Positions 54,391-64,000 of a DNA stretch of 64,000 nt are shown piece by piece (the stretch's first letter is position 1; each line of letters starts with the position of its first letter). A program made the position numbers and the translations under genes. Source of the stretch: Rebecca billardiae RCC1528. Lineage: Eukaryota > Haptophyta. Where the stretch lies: assembly GCA_965240325.2 (NCBI GenBank), contig OZ251227.1:2232001-2296000 (forward strand), written 5' to 3'. The notes under the pieces were generated by a model. The model saw only the letters and a program-made list of their open reading frames with translations. It was not told where the DNA came from and ran no database searches.

Positions 54391-55954
54391 CGAGGACAGA
54401 GGGCGATGGGCATATCCTGGCACGGCAGGGTTCCATTCCAATTCAGCCCTCGCGGCACGCGCGCGCGCCGTACGCGCGCGCAGTTCTTCACGATCACCTC
54501 ACGGCCGGGGCGCGACGCGCGCGCGCCCGGCGGCCTTAGTCAGGAGGCGGCGTGACTCTGACGATCGTGGAGACGGACTTTGTATACCTCTGTGGATGGC
54601 GGCATCGGACGCAGCTGAGTGACTTCAAGGTCCGGACCCGGGCGCCGAGACCGCGGACAGACTCGTAGATTTTGGACGCCGGACGCGGTCCTGACCGCTG
54701 ACACCCTGACGAGTGACGGCTGACCTGCACCGGCCGCGCCGGAGCCTGGTGCCGGGCGCGGCAGCGCCGGGCGCGCCTCAGACAGGAGTCAGCTGGCATC
54801 AGGCTCCCGCTCAGGGCCGCGCAGGCGGCCTACATCAGCCTTACTGCTGCGGTACGGCTGATGCTATCTATATACTTATATGATCAGCATGCTGCTATAT
54901 ATGAATATGATGCCATCTGCTCAGTCTCAGTAAGTCAGATCAGATCCGCCGGCGTCTTCTCACGACTTCTGTCTTGCGCGGACCGACTTAGGCCGGGCGT
55001 CACGGTGTAACTGCTCGGACCCGCGTGCCACTCGGACAGCGGCTCCGGCTCCCGCCCCGGTGCCGCACTCGACTGGCGACCGACTGGCGCCGCTGTCTCG
55101 TCACTGACGCGTACGGCGGACGGTCTGACGGACTGACACGTCGAGTCCGACTGTCCGAGCCCTCGTCGGCTACTACGGAGTACGGTGCTATGACTGTCTC
55201 ACGTTATCGAACTGACGCGTGTCTCAGTCTGGCTCTCCTGTCTCCGTCGATCCGACTCGTCTGTCGGACCGTGCGGTCATCCGTGCCGGTCCGGAGAGTA
55301 CAAGTCACGCACTGAGTCTGAGTCCGGCGGTCCCGGAGTGACCGTCGGACTGACAGTCTGACTGCTGGAGCAGTATCTGAGCGGTACTAGCCGACGGTAC
55401 GGACGTAGTTTAAGTTTTGAATAAGTTTGCAATGGCGACGGCGCCCGTTGGCCGTTTAGATTATTAATCGATCGACGACGATAATATTTAGCGCGCGCGG
55501 CATGACAGCCGGCATGACGATCGAGCCCGACGCGCCGAACTTCTCGGAGGAGGCCTGAGCACTGTCGTGACCGTTGCCAACGGTCACGACTCCGGACACC
55601 CTGGGACTGGCTGGGTGGGCGGCCGCGGGCCAGCCCGGTCATTACGCGGCAGCCGTCGTCCGTGTGTGACTGAACGACGCGGACTCGTCAGCCGGACGAC
55701 TGACTGGCGGCGGCACCGCGTCCCGCACTCCGCCGCGCCGGCGGCGCGTCGGCGCGCGGCGACGCAGGCTTGGTGCACGACCGCGAAGGCACGGCAGCCG
55801 AAGCCAGTTGCGTAGGCGACTGCGTCAGCACGTGTGCGCCCCGGACTCGACCGTCTGCCGCACAACGGAGCCTGTTGCCGCCACGCAAGCCCAGCGGCGC
55901 GCGCTGCGCACGCTCGGACCGCGCGGGCTGGCTTGCCCTCAGCTGTCCTCGCGC
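54391..55954. other. Spacer, no gene seen
   Basis: GC-rich and mixed sequence with an AT-rich tract near 54860-54920. No supported gene. Confidence 0.4.
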
Positions 55955-56330
55955 ATCGCCTGTCCCAATCAATACGGGTACGCCGTGGACGCCTCCACAA
56001 GCCGAAGGCGAAGGGCGTGATCATCGAGTGCCTCGGATGCCAGCAGAAGGAGTTTGGCATCGGCACGGACGTCGGTGGGTGGACGTTCGACGGCACCGAC
56101 AAGCACTCCATGACCGAGTCTGCCAGCTTCATGTACCGCCGCTTCTGCTTCGGCCCGATGCGTGAGACGACGTACGTGCTGAGCGGGCCGCAAGCCACTC
56201 GGCGGCCGGTCCACGCCGCACGCGGGGTGCGGCCAAGCTCGGCCTGACGGCGGTGTGGTTGCCAGCGGTCGGGCGTCGTGTGAGTTTCACCGCAGGCCGC
56301 CCACCCTGCGCATTGACGACCATGCAAACG
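55955..56330 (-). repeat. Diverged inverted-repeat element, copy 2, with an inserted exon-like segment
   Basis: Minus-oriented counterpart of 54140-54390. Where copy 1 has ~90 bp between its blocks, this copy has ~215 bp (56010-56225), read well on the plus strand as protein. Confidence 0.55.
56010..56190 (+). pseudogene. Exon-like fragment inside repeat copy 2
   Basis: The plus frame reads KAKGVIIECLGCQQKEFGIG and on through DVGGWTFDGTDKHSMTESAS to MYRRFCFGPMRETTYVLSG, with balanced composition unlike surrounding compositional frames. No start or clear splice sites. It looks like a captured piece of a host gene; the parent is not identified. Confidence 0.35.
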
Positions 56331-58464
56331 TCGCCGTACGCGCCCGATCCCGCACGAGTTGCCTTGCACAGTAAGCCGTATGGCCCATCGTGGACGCCCT
56401 TCGCAAGCTGTCGCCACTTCGCCGCGGTCTCCTAGTTTTCCGCTCCCGCAAGCCTTCAACTTTGCTTGAGACCCCTTCGACCGCTGAGAAACCCGCACAA
56501 ATCCAGCGAACAGTGGCCGAGATGCTAACAAGATTGCAGCTAGGCCGAATCGGCATCATCGTGCCTTTCGGGATGACGATTGGCTCTTTCAACTTTGATT
56601 CCAAAGATTCATAAAGATGCTATTGAGATAATATGTCTCACTTTGTCCCGGGAGAAGTTGAGATGATCCATCGACCGACCAATGGGAAGGCAGAACCGCG
56701 GGCATCGCGAAAAAAAGCGTGAATTGTTCGCGGGTTGCGGCCCAGGCCCGACAAAAAACGCAGCGTATAGTTGTACTACTACCGGGCCTCGCCCTCCGCG
56801 GAGTATACCCGGAGTCCCGCTAACCCGGTCTCGCGGGGCGCCGCGGGCTGACGCCGCCGGCGGCCTGCTCGGCAACTATCCGCAAACAAAGTGTCGCGGT
56901 CCGGCACCGCGGCCGTCACACTCACACCAGACAGTCACCGTCGGATGGAAATTGATGGATTCAGCAGATGAGTGAGATGGCGTAGTGACTTAGGATATGA
57001 AATTACGACAATAGATACTGTAACTACTACCCTGTAAGCTAGCAGTAGCTGTAGCAGTGTCTGTTTTATTTAGATGAAAACTGTAAAATTATATAAATAA
57101 AATAATCAATAAAATCACATCAATGATAATTCGGTCTGCTCCGAGACTCGGTGGGCGTCACTAACTACAGGCAATCGCGGGCACTATAAGGAGCTGTCAC
57201 GTTAAGAAACTGGGGCTTGCTATCTGCGGATCTGGCCTCAGAAACTGAGACTAGAGCGATTGCCGGATTGGCTGGTTCGCTGTACGGCTAGTAGTTACGC
57301 ATAGGCACACTAAGCACGGAAACCGGGACTACTGTAACTACGTCGCCGGTCGCGGCTGACAAGTGGTCCGCCGAGGCGCCGTGCCGCCCGTGGGACGCGG
57401 CGCGCGGCCCGACTACGAGTACAGGCTGCCAAGTCCCGACTTCTCCTGATTGATGACTGACTCCTGGCCAGTGCACCGCAGCGTCCATGCAACATCGATC
57501 ATGGCCAGATTTGCTCCAAAATGGCCCAAAATTCTCTCCGGCCTCCGCCTCGCCGGCCCGGGGCCTAGTGAATAAAGACTCAGAGGGGCCCTCTGCGGCC
57601 CCCTGACTCCCCTGCGCCCCCGGCCGCGCAGCCTGCGCGGCAGGCGCGGACCTAGCTAAGAAACTGCTAAGACTCCGTCCGCCAGGCGCTCGGGGCTACC
57701 GAACTCAGTCCGCGAACCCGGGGCTAAGAAACCGAGACTAGCCGTTAGCCGTAGTTACGAGATCTCTGACTCGTCTTATTGCCCGCCGCTTCGAGGCCTG
57801 CTAGTCGGCTGTCCGTACCGTGCCGTCTTAGCACCGTTCAGTCAAGTCAGAGTGTCATCTGACATCTCCTGAGGCTGAGACTTCAGACGGACTCTTCAGA
57901 CTCGCGATGAATCGTCCGCGTCCGGCGTCGGACTCAGCCGATCGATGACGATGGTGCCGGCCGGGCCCGATCCGACGGGCCGCGCCGCACAGCGCCGCAC
58001 CGTAGCCGAGTTAGGCCCGGCCCATCGGCGGTCGCGGATAATTTATTAATTAGTCATTATTAGGCGTGCGGGACGATCAATGACGGCGGGAATCATCAGG
58101 GCACGACCAACCAGGCGCTGCTGCTGCCAGCACCAGCACTGTGAGCGGCCAGGCTGACGAGGCTAGCTGCTGAGCGCCTGAGTCTGAGCCTGAGGCTATG
58201 TGGCGAATGTGGCCAGCGCGGTTGGTCACTCGCGGGCCGCCAACGTCGAACGTGACGTCACTGACTCATCGCCGCGCACCGTGCCCCAACTCGGGCGGGC
58301 CCACTCGCCGGAGTCCGCGAGGCCGCTCCCAATGACTAATGGGCTGACTCGGCTTGTTTGGATGGTTAGCCCACAACCACCGGCGAGCAGCAGAAAGTCC
58401 CTTCGCGCGAGTTGTCGAGGACACTGCTCCATGCTCCACACGCACTCATGTTGCAACGCAAAGG
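56331..58464. other. Long spacer with an AT-rich tract
   Basis: No gene recognised. The section 56990-57130 is strongly AT-rich (TTATATAAATAAAATAATC). A 74-codon frame at 56390-56614 ends in QLGRIGIIVPFGMTIGSFNF but has no known family and no other support. Confidence 0.45.
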
Positions 58465-58750
58465 TCACGATCCTGAGGTGATTCTGTCGATCTTCTTGTC
58501 TCGGCGGAGCAGCATGCGATCCCATGTGTCGACTTTGGTGTGCCGTTTCTGCGCAGCGCGGGGTGGCGGGCACGGACGCAAGAGTCAAGCGGGAGTAGGA
58601 GGTGATGTGCCCTTTCGCTGCTTGTTATGCACGCGGCTTTGTGTGCCGCACCTCGCCGGTGCCGATGTAGTGGACGACGGGAAGGATACCGCCAACGATG
58701 CCCATGATGGCCGTGATGATGCCAAAAGGCACCGCTGACTGAAGAGGCAT
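58465..58750 (-). CDS. NDUFA1: NADH dehydrogenase (complex I) subunit NDUFA1 / MWFE, two exons
   Basis: Exons 58750-58652 and 58548-58465, joined in phase 0 across a 103 bp intron (donor GAG|GTGCGG, acceptor GCGCAG|AAACGG), give 60 residues. Start MPLQSAVPFGIITAIMGIVG with a single membrane span, then VVHYIGTGE joined to KRHTKVDTWDRMLLRRDKKI and DRITSGS. The N-terminal span followed by a WD..M..RD motif is the hallmark of the MWFE subunit (usually 60-75 residues), a small inner-membrane part of mitochondrial complex I. A frame continues upstream (to 58876), but the ATG at 58750 gives the normal length. Easily missed because neither exon is long. Confidence 0.82.
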
Positions 58751-59144
58751 GTCGAGATCGCTGCTCGACGCCCCGCACCCCTTCTTCGCCGAGGCACGGC
58801 TCTCTGCCGCTGCTTGGGTTGCCGAACCGCAAAATGATGGCCGCCCGGGGCCCAGCGAGCGTGCGTCCGGCGGCACGAATTATTTGCAATAAGTCCAGAA
58901 TTGCGAGAAGTGTCATCCGATAGTGAGAATTCAGAGAATTCAACACCATCAAGGGCGGCGGTTGATTCAACGCAGATGTCGTCACTTTGACACTTATTCT
59001 GGTGAACACAGCTTTAAACAATTTTAATTCGTGAGAAAGCCCTGGGAGACCCAGCTCCGACCCCCTTTAATTGTGTGTGACGTACTGATGGGGAGAGTAA
59101 TACCGGAGTAGGAATACGAAGAATGGGGCCTCAAACGTTTTTTG
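58751..59144. other. Spacer upstream of NDUFA1, no other gene seen
   Basis: Contains the putative NDUFA1 promoter side; AT-richer at 58870-59040. No TATA clearly placed. Confidence 0.35.
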
Positions 59145-59242
59145 ATTAGGCACGCCTCGGGAATCGAGAACGCACTTGGTTAATTTTTGCGCCAATTAGG
59201 GCACGCCTCGGGAATCGAAGCGCATGTGGTTAATTTTTGCGC
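59145..59242 (+). repeat. Tandem duplication, ~49 bp unit
   Basis: ATTAGGCACGCCTCGGGAATCG through GGTTAATTTTTGCGC occurs twice in succession with small differences. Confidence 0.8.
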
Positions 59243-60106
59243 GCGCCGCATAGAGATGTCGTTGCGATTCCCACAAATCTGGCGGCGATCTTAGCGGTAC
59301 CCCCTTCTTACCCAGTTCATACCGCCTATACAATACGGTAACGGTACGGACCTGGCGCGCCTCGCCGTGCACCCGCACGAGGCCACGCCCCCCGGCGCGC
59401 GCGCGCCCGCGGCCTCGCACCCAAACTGCGAGACGCCGGCAGCGCTCGACGCGTGCCTCGCGCAGCGCGGCTGGCGAGCACGCTGAACGGCGTGGACGAG
59501 GCGCGCAACGCGGAGCGCCGCGAGGGTCACGCCGCGCGTCGAGCCGAACCGCGCGCGGCGCGCGAGGCCGCCGCAACCGACGCGGTCGCGCGCCATCTGG
59601 GCGTCCGGCGGCAGCAGCGCGCACGACGTGCGGACTGCAGTTGCTGCACGACTACCACGCGTCGATGGCCGACGCGCGCACGCACGGCGTGATCGGTGCG
59701 TGCCGTTGCCGTGCCGCCGTGCCCGAGCGGCCGTGCGCAGCGACGACTGCATCGACTGCATCGACGCGCGCCTCGCTGGCGCCTCGGTGGGCCTTGCAGA
59801 ACTGGGAGAGCCACGCTGCCGCACCTGGCTAATGGCTAAATCGCACACGCGACGCGCGAAGACGCGGCAGCTTGGATGATACCGTTAGTCAGCGCTGAAC
59901 TACGGCCAACTCGTCTCATCGTCGTCGGGTCTGCCGGCCCTGGCAAGCTTCTCCGTCGCGTCCTAGACGCGCTGTGTTCGACCAGCCCCACCGGGAAAAG
60001 GCCGCTAGGCCCCCGCTGTTTATATTTAACGACGTGGCAGCATCGGACAAGCGTCAGGCTCAGAGTGCAACAGACACATAGAATGCGTCCGCGCCTTCCG
60101 TCCAGG
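59243..60106. other. Unassigned GC-rich region
   Basis: Several short protein-like frames (for example LLHDYHASMADARTHGVIG near 59640 on plus and YRRYELGKKGVPLRSPPDLW near 59320 on minus), but no consistent gene model. Could hide diverged exons. Confidence 0.3.
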
Positions 60107-61339
60107 TCAGACAGTGCGCCACCCGCAGCCCTGCCCCCCTACGGGAGCGGGGCCGGGATGGAGCACCGCCTCGGCCTGGGGCACGCGGCGGCGACGGCAG
60201 ATGCCGCCGCGGCCGAGCGCCTTCCGGAGCACTTGGATGAGGGTGAGGTCGTAGTCGATGTCGCCGCCCGCCGACCTAGCGGCGAGCAGCTCCGGCAAGC
60301 GGCAGCCGCGGCTGTCGCCCCCGTGCGCCCGCGTGGGCGCCTGGATGAGGATGAGGTCGTAGTACGCGTCGCCGCGCGCCGGCCAAGCGGCGCGCAGCTG
60401 CAGAAGAGGGGCTTGGAGAGTGAGCGCGCCGCCTAGCGCGCTCTGGGCGATGAAGCAGATGAGGTGGTAGTCGATGTCGCAGCCCAGCCCGCCGGCGGGC
60501 TGCTGCAGATGCAGTGCTTGATGCTGGGGAACCTGGCCCCTGGGCGCGTCACACCCCGCACCCCCTGCTCCACCTAGGGTGGAGCGAAGGGCACGGAGGA
60601 GGCCAGCGCCAAGGGCCAGATGGGTGCAGCGGCGTCCACCTGCTGCATCGCCCCCCGAGGCGATGCAGCCGGCGGCCGGCTGGAGAAAGAGGGTGCCAGT
60701 GCCTATCCCGGACCCGCTGCGTGTGGTTGATCTCCGCGTGCACGTGCCAGCGCAGAGCAGTCGAATCGAACGTCGCGGGGTCAGCTGGCGACCCGCGCGC
60801 TCGGCCCGCCCGCCGCGAGACACTCCTGGCGGTGCCCCACCGAGTCCCCGGGAAGGGGGAGCCGGCCGAGGGCCCGTCGGCCGCCGAAGCGACCGGCTGA
60901 GCCGGGACAACCTGAAGGGCGCGTGGGGAAAGGCGGCATGCCTCGTCGCAGGTCCGTGCCCAGTTGCTGTTGGCAATGAACGGTGGCAGAACCCCGCCCC
61001 ACGCGCACGCATCCATGGAGGCTCGCAGGCAGGCAGGCCGAGCGCGCTGGCCGCGCTCGTGCCGCCACCCACGCCGCGTCCGACTGGCTCTGCGAGGGCC
61101 AGCGCGTGCGCACGAAGGGAGGAAGAAGTGGTCGTAGAGGTCGTAGAACTAGTCGTAGTCATGTCGCAGCCAAGCAGGAGTGCCGCGAGGCCGACGAGCG
61201 CGCAGGAGATTGCCGAAGATGAGCATGGGGGAGCACCACAGGCATGCGGCCCCCGCCCCACCAGCCCCGTGTGCTTCGCACCCGGGGCCAGCGAGCGGGG
61301 CGGGGGCCGCGTCGGCGGGCACCATCGCGACGTCGCCAA
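60107..61339 (-). CDS. Doubtful ORF with 36-residue repeats (410 aa)
   Basis: An open frame of 410 codons. Near the N-terminus a hydrophobic run (AISCALVGLAALLLGCDM) is followed by Thr/Ser-rich sequence. The C-terminal third has three related units about 36 residues apart: CDIDYHLICFIAQ, GDAYYDLILIQAP and GDIDYDLTLIQVL. A fourth DNA copy near 61120-61165 is read out of phase. The middle is compositional (Arg/Gly/Pro-rich). The plus strand is also open across the repeats. Either a poorly conserved coding gene or a non-coding tandem repeat; no family recognised. Confidence 0.25.
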   Translation of the reverse strand: MATSRWCPPTRPPPRSLAPGAKHTGLVGRGPHACGAPPCSSSAISCALVGLAALLLGCDMTTTSSTTSTTTSSSLRAHALALAEPVGRGVGGGTSAASALGLPACEPPWMRARGAGFCHRSLPTATGHGPATRHAAFPHAPFRLSRLSRSLRRPTGPRPAPPSRGLGGAPPGVSRGGRAERAGRQLTPRRSIRLLCAGTCTRRSTTRSGSGIGTGTLFLQPAAGCIASGGDAAGGRRCTHLALGAGLLRALRSTLGGAGGAGCDAPRGQVPQHQALHLQQPAGGLGCDIDYHLICFIAQSALGGALTLQAPLLQLRAAWPARGDAYYDLILIQAPTRAHGGDSRGCRLPELLAARSAGGDIDYDLTLIQVLRKALGRGGICRRRRVPQAEAVLHPGPAPVGGQGCGWRTV

Positions 61340-61357
61340 GGCGTGAGTAAAGCAGAA

Positions 61358-61397
61358 TGGCGCAGGCGCGCAGCCTACTTGGTCATGGGTTCAAACC
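61358..61397 (+). ncRNA. tRNA-like pol III box A and box B pair (possible SINE head)
   Basis: TGGCGCAGGCGC fits box A and GGGTTCAAACCCC fits box B at normal tRNA spacing. The upstream AGCAGAATGGCGCAG resembles the start of an initiator tRNA. No matching 3' acceptor strand, so not an intact tRNA gene; a tRNA-derived short element is more likely. The remaining spacer to 61768 shows nothing else. Confidence 0.35.
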
Positions 61398-61768
61398 CCC
61401 AGTTTCCAGGTCTCTCTTCGGAGAGCGTGCGATGAAGGATGGCGCGGCAACCTGCCACCGTGAGCCTTACGCACGTTAAAACAAATAAACTGTATGGCGG
61501 CAGGCATGCACACCACTGAGCCCCTTATGCACACGGGCAGCCTGGTTCGGACTTTTATTACTAGTACGCACTAACTTACGAGATACGGGACTTGTGCTGC
61601 CCCCCTCCAGCCGCTTCAGAGTTCAGGGCGGCGGCCTGACAGTGCGGAGCGGCGCCGCCGGGGGCCACGCACGGCGCGCGCTCGGGCGCGGCCCGTTGTC
61701 AGAGATGGATGCGGCCGCGCGTCACTCGGCGCAGGCGGAACCACATCAAGCTGTGACCGGGACCCCGC

Positions 61769-63289
61769 TCATCGCTGCACTCGTCGCGCCGAAGGTGCGC
61801 CGGCAGCGCTGCCGGAAGTCGCCCTTGGCGTTCCGCGGAGAGGCCTCCACACCGGCGGGCCCCGCGGCGACGGCGCCCCCGCGGGCTGCAGGAAGGCAGC
61901 GCTGGCCGTGTCGTGCCACGCGGCGGCGCCAGGCTCGGACACACGCGCGAGGCCTGCGGCGTCAGCCTGAAAAGCTCCGTCGCCTGGCCTGCCGGCACGT
62001 GGCACCGCGCGTGCAGCGCTGCCTGGGGCCACGCCGCGCGCGCTCGCTGCCTTCCGCCCGCCCGCACCAGCCGCAGGCGGCGAGCTCCTGCGCATGCCGC
62101 TCCTCACCGGAGCGCCCACTTCCGCGGACAAGCGGCTGAGCTCGCGCTCGGTTGCCGCCAGCCGGCGCGCGAGCTCGTCCACGCGCCGCGCGAGCCGCTC
62201 GGCGCGCGCGTGCTCCGCGCGCCACCGGTGCTCCGCGTTGCGCACCTTGGCGCTGGCGGCGCGCTCGACGACGCGCGCTAGCTGATCGGCCGGGTCGTCG
62301 AAGCGCGGATGGTCGAAGCGCTGCATCGGGGGCTCGTCGGCGTTCGCGCGAGCGTCAGCCGGCGCACGCGATGCCCCAGACGAGCGCGCACCCGCCGCGG
62401 CCGAGGCGGTCGGATGGCGCGCCCCAGTGCCGGCCGCAGCGCGCCCGGCGTCGGGCTCGGGCTCCGACCTCTGATCGACCGGCACGGTGATTGAGAGCTC
62501 GCTCGCACCGGCGGCCGCTGTGTCCGCAGAGGAGGTGCCGGCATGAGCGCAGGCGTACGGCTGGTCACTGTCGCCCCGTGCGGCCCCGCTCAGCTCCGAG
62601 CCGCCATCGAGGTCGTCCAATGCGCCGCCGCCGACGTCAGCGCCGCCGGTGCGCAGCTGGTCGTACCCGCCATGGGAAGCGGCCTCAGCGCGCATGGCGC
62701 CCGCCGTCGCGCGCGCGCGGAGAAGCTCGGCCTCGAGGTCGGCGACGCGCTGCGTGCGCGCGTCAAGCGCGATTGAGACGTGCTCTGAGAGCACGAGCAG
62801 CTTGGACAAGGCCGTGTCGGCAAGCTGCTTCTCCGCGTGGCGCAGGCGCAGCTGCTCGGTGAGCACGTCGACTCTCGCGGCGAGCGCGGCGTCAGCGTCG
62901 GCGGCTCGTGGCGGCGGCTCGGCAGGGGCCACCAGCGCCTTCGGAGCTGCAGGCTCGCTGGCAAGCAGGCGAGCCTCGAGATCATCGATGCGAGCATCCC
63001 GCCGCGCGAGGTTCTCGCGCAGGGTCGTCATGCCCGCCTCCAGCTCCTCGAGCGTCTGCATGAGCGCGTTCAAATCGCCCACCTCCATGTAGCCCCCGCC
63101 GAGCCGGACGCCCGCGTCGGCGTCGTCGCGGGCGGCGTGCTCGCGGCCGGCGAGACGCAGGGCGCGCTGCATCCAGAAGAAGGCCGCCCGCTGCCACAGG
63201 GTGTCCAGCCGCGCCGCCTCGGCGCTGATGGGCGGCACGGCCGGCATCATCGAGCCCGACGAGGAGGCCATCATTCTCGCCCGTCGCAT
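61769..63289 (-). CDS. Coiled-coil protein of unknown function
   Basis: Single exon, 506 residues, start [20 protein letters not shown] (a Met pair at 63274 is an alternative). Two heptad-rich regions are visible: [20 protein letters not shown] and onward through [20 protein letters not shown], and later [20 protein letters not shown] to [11 protein letters not shown]. Between them is a Ser/Ala/Gly-rich linker. The last ~100 residues are low-complexity Ala/Arg/Pro and may not be folded. No known domain. Likely a structural or scaffold protein. Divergent from RAD51, with 177 bp between starts. Confidence 0.65.
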   Translation of the reverse strand: MRRARMMASSSGSMMPAVPPISAEAARLDTLWQRAAFFWMQRALRLAGREHAARDDADAGVRLGGGYMEVGDLNALMQTLEELEAGMTTLRENLARRDARIDDLEARLLASEPAAPKALVAPAEPPPRAADADAALAARVDVLTEQLRLRHAEKQLADTALSKLLVLSEHVSIALDARTQRVADLEAELLRARATAGAMRAEAASHGGYDQLRTGGADVGGGALDDLDGGSELSGAARGDSDQPYACAHAGTSSADTAAAGASELSITVPVDQRSEPEPDAGRAAAGTGARHPTASAAAGARSSGASRAPADARANADEPPMQRFDHPRFDDPADQLARVVERAASAKVRNAEHRWRAEHARAERLARRVDELARRLAATERELSRLSAEVGAPVRSGMRRSSPPAAGAGGRKAASARGVAPGSAARAVPRAGRPGDGAFQADAAGLARVSEPGAAAWHDTASAAFLQPAGAPSPRGPPVWRPLRGTPRATSGSAAGAPSARRVQR

Positions 63290-63466
63290 CGGTGATCGGT
63301 CGCTTGCTCTACAAAGAAAAGGACAGTCAGGTCATTCACTGTTTCAGGTGAGTCAGTCATGGTGTCTACCTGGTACAGGACGAGGACAGCTGGCGAGGAG
63401 GGAGGCCAGTCGTTCGTCCCCTTGGCGGAGGACGGCACCCGCCGTTTGCCCTCAAATCACTGCGTC

Positions 63467-64000
63467 ATGGCGCAGGCCATGGAAGTCGCGCAGGCTACGA
63501 ATGGGGCGCAGACCGAGGCCATGGAGGTGCGTGGCGAGCGTGCGCCGAGCTTGTCCCTCCTCGCATGACGCGCGTCGCGCGCGCTCACGCGCTCCGGTCC
63601 GGGCACGTGCGCGCCGCGCCGGCGCGCGGCCGCAGCCGCAGGAGTCGGGCCTGCTGCTGATCGAGAAGCTCGAGGGCAACGGGACCGGCGTGACCGCCTC
63701 GGACATCAAGAAGCTCAAGGAGAAGGGGTACCACACCGTCGAGTCCGTGATGCACGCGCCGAAGAAGGAGCTCTGCGAGATCAAGGGCCTGAGCGAGAAC
63801 AAGGTCGACAAGATTCTCGAGGCGGTGTACAAACACATTGGCATCGGCTTTCAGACGGCGACCGAGCTGCACCGCACGCGGAAGGACGTGATCTACGTGT
63901 CGACAGGGTGCAAGGAGCTCGACGACGTCCTGCAGGGCGGCATCGAGACCGGCTCGATCACCGAGATGTACGGCGAGTTCCGCACAGGGAAGACGCAGAT
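63467..64000 (+). CDS. RAD51: RAD51 recombinase, N-terminal part (cut by the window end)
   Basis: Exon 1 63467-63526 ([20 protein letters not shown]) and exon 2 from 63642, joined in phase 0 and still open at the window end. RAD51 forms filaments on single-stranded DNA for homologous recombination. An N-terminal helix-hairpin-helix domain is visible ([35 protein letters not shown]). The linker [16 protein letters not shown] and the core ([35 protein letters not shown]) follow, the last holding Walker A. TATE and [13 protein letters not shown] favour RAD51 over meiotic DMC1. Confidence 0.95.

Noticed and set aside
59876-60436. Possible P-loop ATPase (GSAGPGKLL near the start of a 186-codon frame)
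   Set aside because: Motif lacks the GKT/S ending of Walker A, and the rest is low-complexity overlapping the repeat units.

Overview
The window is nuclear DNA of a eukaryote. Coding regions and introns are very GC-rich. Introns mostly start GTGCGCG or GTACGCG and end CGCGCAG, and one looks like a GC-AG intron. Genes are intron-poor to moderate, and many sit in head-to-head pairs with short shared promoters. Mitochondrial proteins (uL11m, NDUFA1, tandem rhodanese, LipB octanoyltransferase), a cytosolic leucyl-tRNA synthetase, an EMC5 subunit, RAD51 and Ty1/copia elements are all eukaryotic. Composition, GC-rich introns and protein style suggest a unicellular alga, perhaps a haptophyte such as the Emiliania/Chrysochromulina group. 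That placement is inference; no taxonomic marker was compared.

Layout. 1-8.9 kb: repeats. They comprise a GC-rich diverged tandem repeat, a complete gag-only LTR element (2023-5509) with 5-bp target duplications, several dispersed short repeats, and a large nearly perfect inverted duplication (6.9-8.0 kb) carrying two tail-to-tail copies of a 52-residue membrane-protein ORF. 8.9-10.7 kb: ABCG half-transporter. 12.3-16.9 kb: six-exon receptor with a periplasmic-binding-type ectodomain, one membrane span and a TIR-like cytosolic domain. 17.2-25.0 kb: full-length copia element whose polyprotein has one in-frame stop. 25.2-41.3 kb: gene-dense block with rhodanese, leucine-rich-repeat protein, sulfatase, uL11m, PAN-domain membrane protein and leucyl-tRNA synthetase. 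41.3-45.6 kb: repeats and spacer. 45.6-50.2 kb: FERM / coiled-coil / polyproline / WH2 protein. 50.5-53.9 kb: LipB, EMC5 and a small membrane ORF. 54-61.7 kb: mostly repeats and spacer, with NDUFA1 and one doubtful ORF. 61.8-64 kb: coiled-coil protein and the start of RAD51.

The genes do not form an operon or one pathway. Several are housekeeping (LeuRS, uL11m, NDUFA1, LipB, EMC5, RAD51). Four head-to-head pairs have short intervals: LRR/sulfatase, PAN/LeuRS, FERM-WH2/LipB and coiled-coil/RAD51. These are candidate bidirectional promoters.

The most novel objects are the receptor fusing a type-1 periplasmic-binding-like ectodomain to a TIR-like domain, the FERM-polyproline-WH2 protein (a possible new membrane-linked actin regulator), the LeuRS with a fibronectin-III-like insertion and an unusual C-terminal extension, and the paired gag-only and full-length copia elements. 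Exon boundaries were worked out by reading splice sites and codon phase by eye. Each multi-exon model keeps frame across all its junctions, but none is supported by transcript data here.
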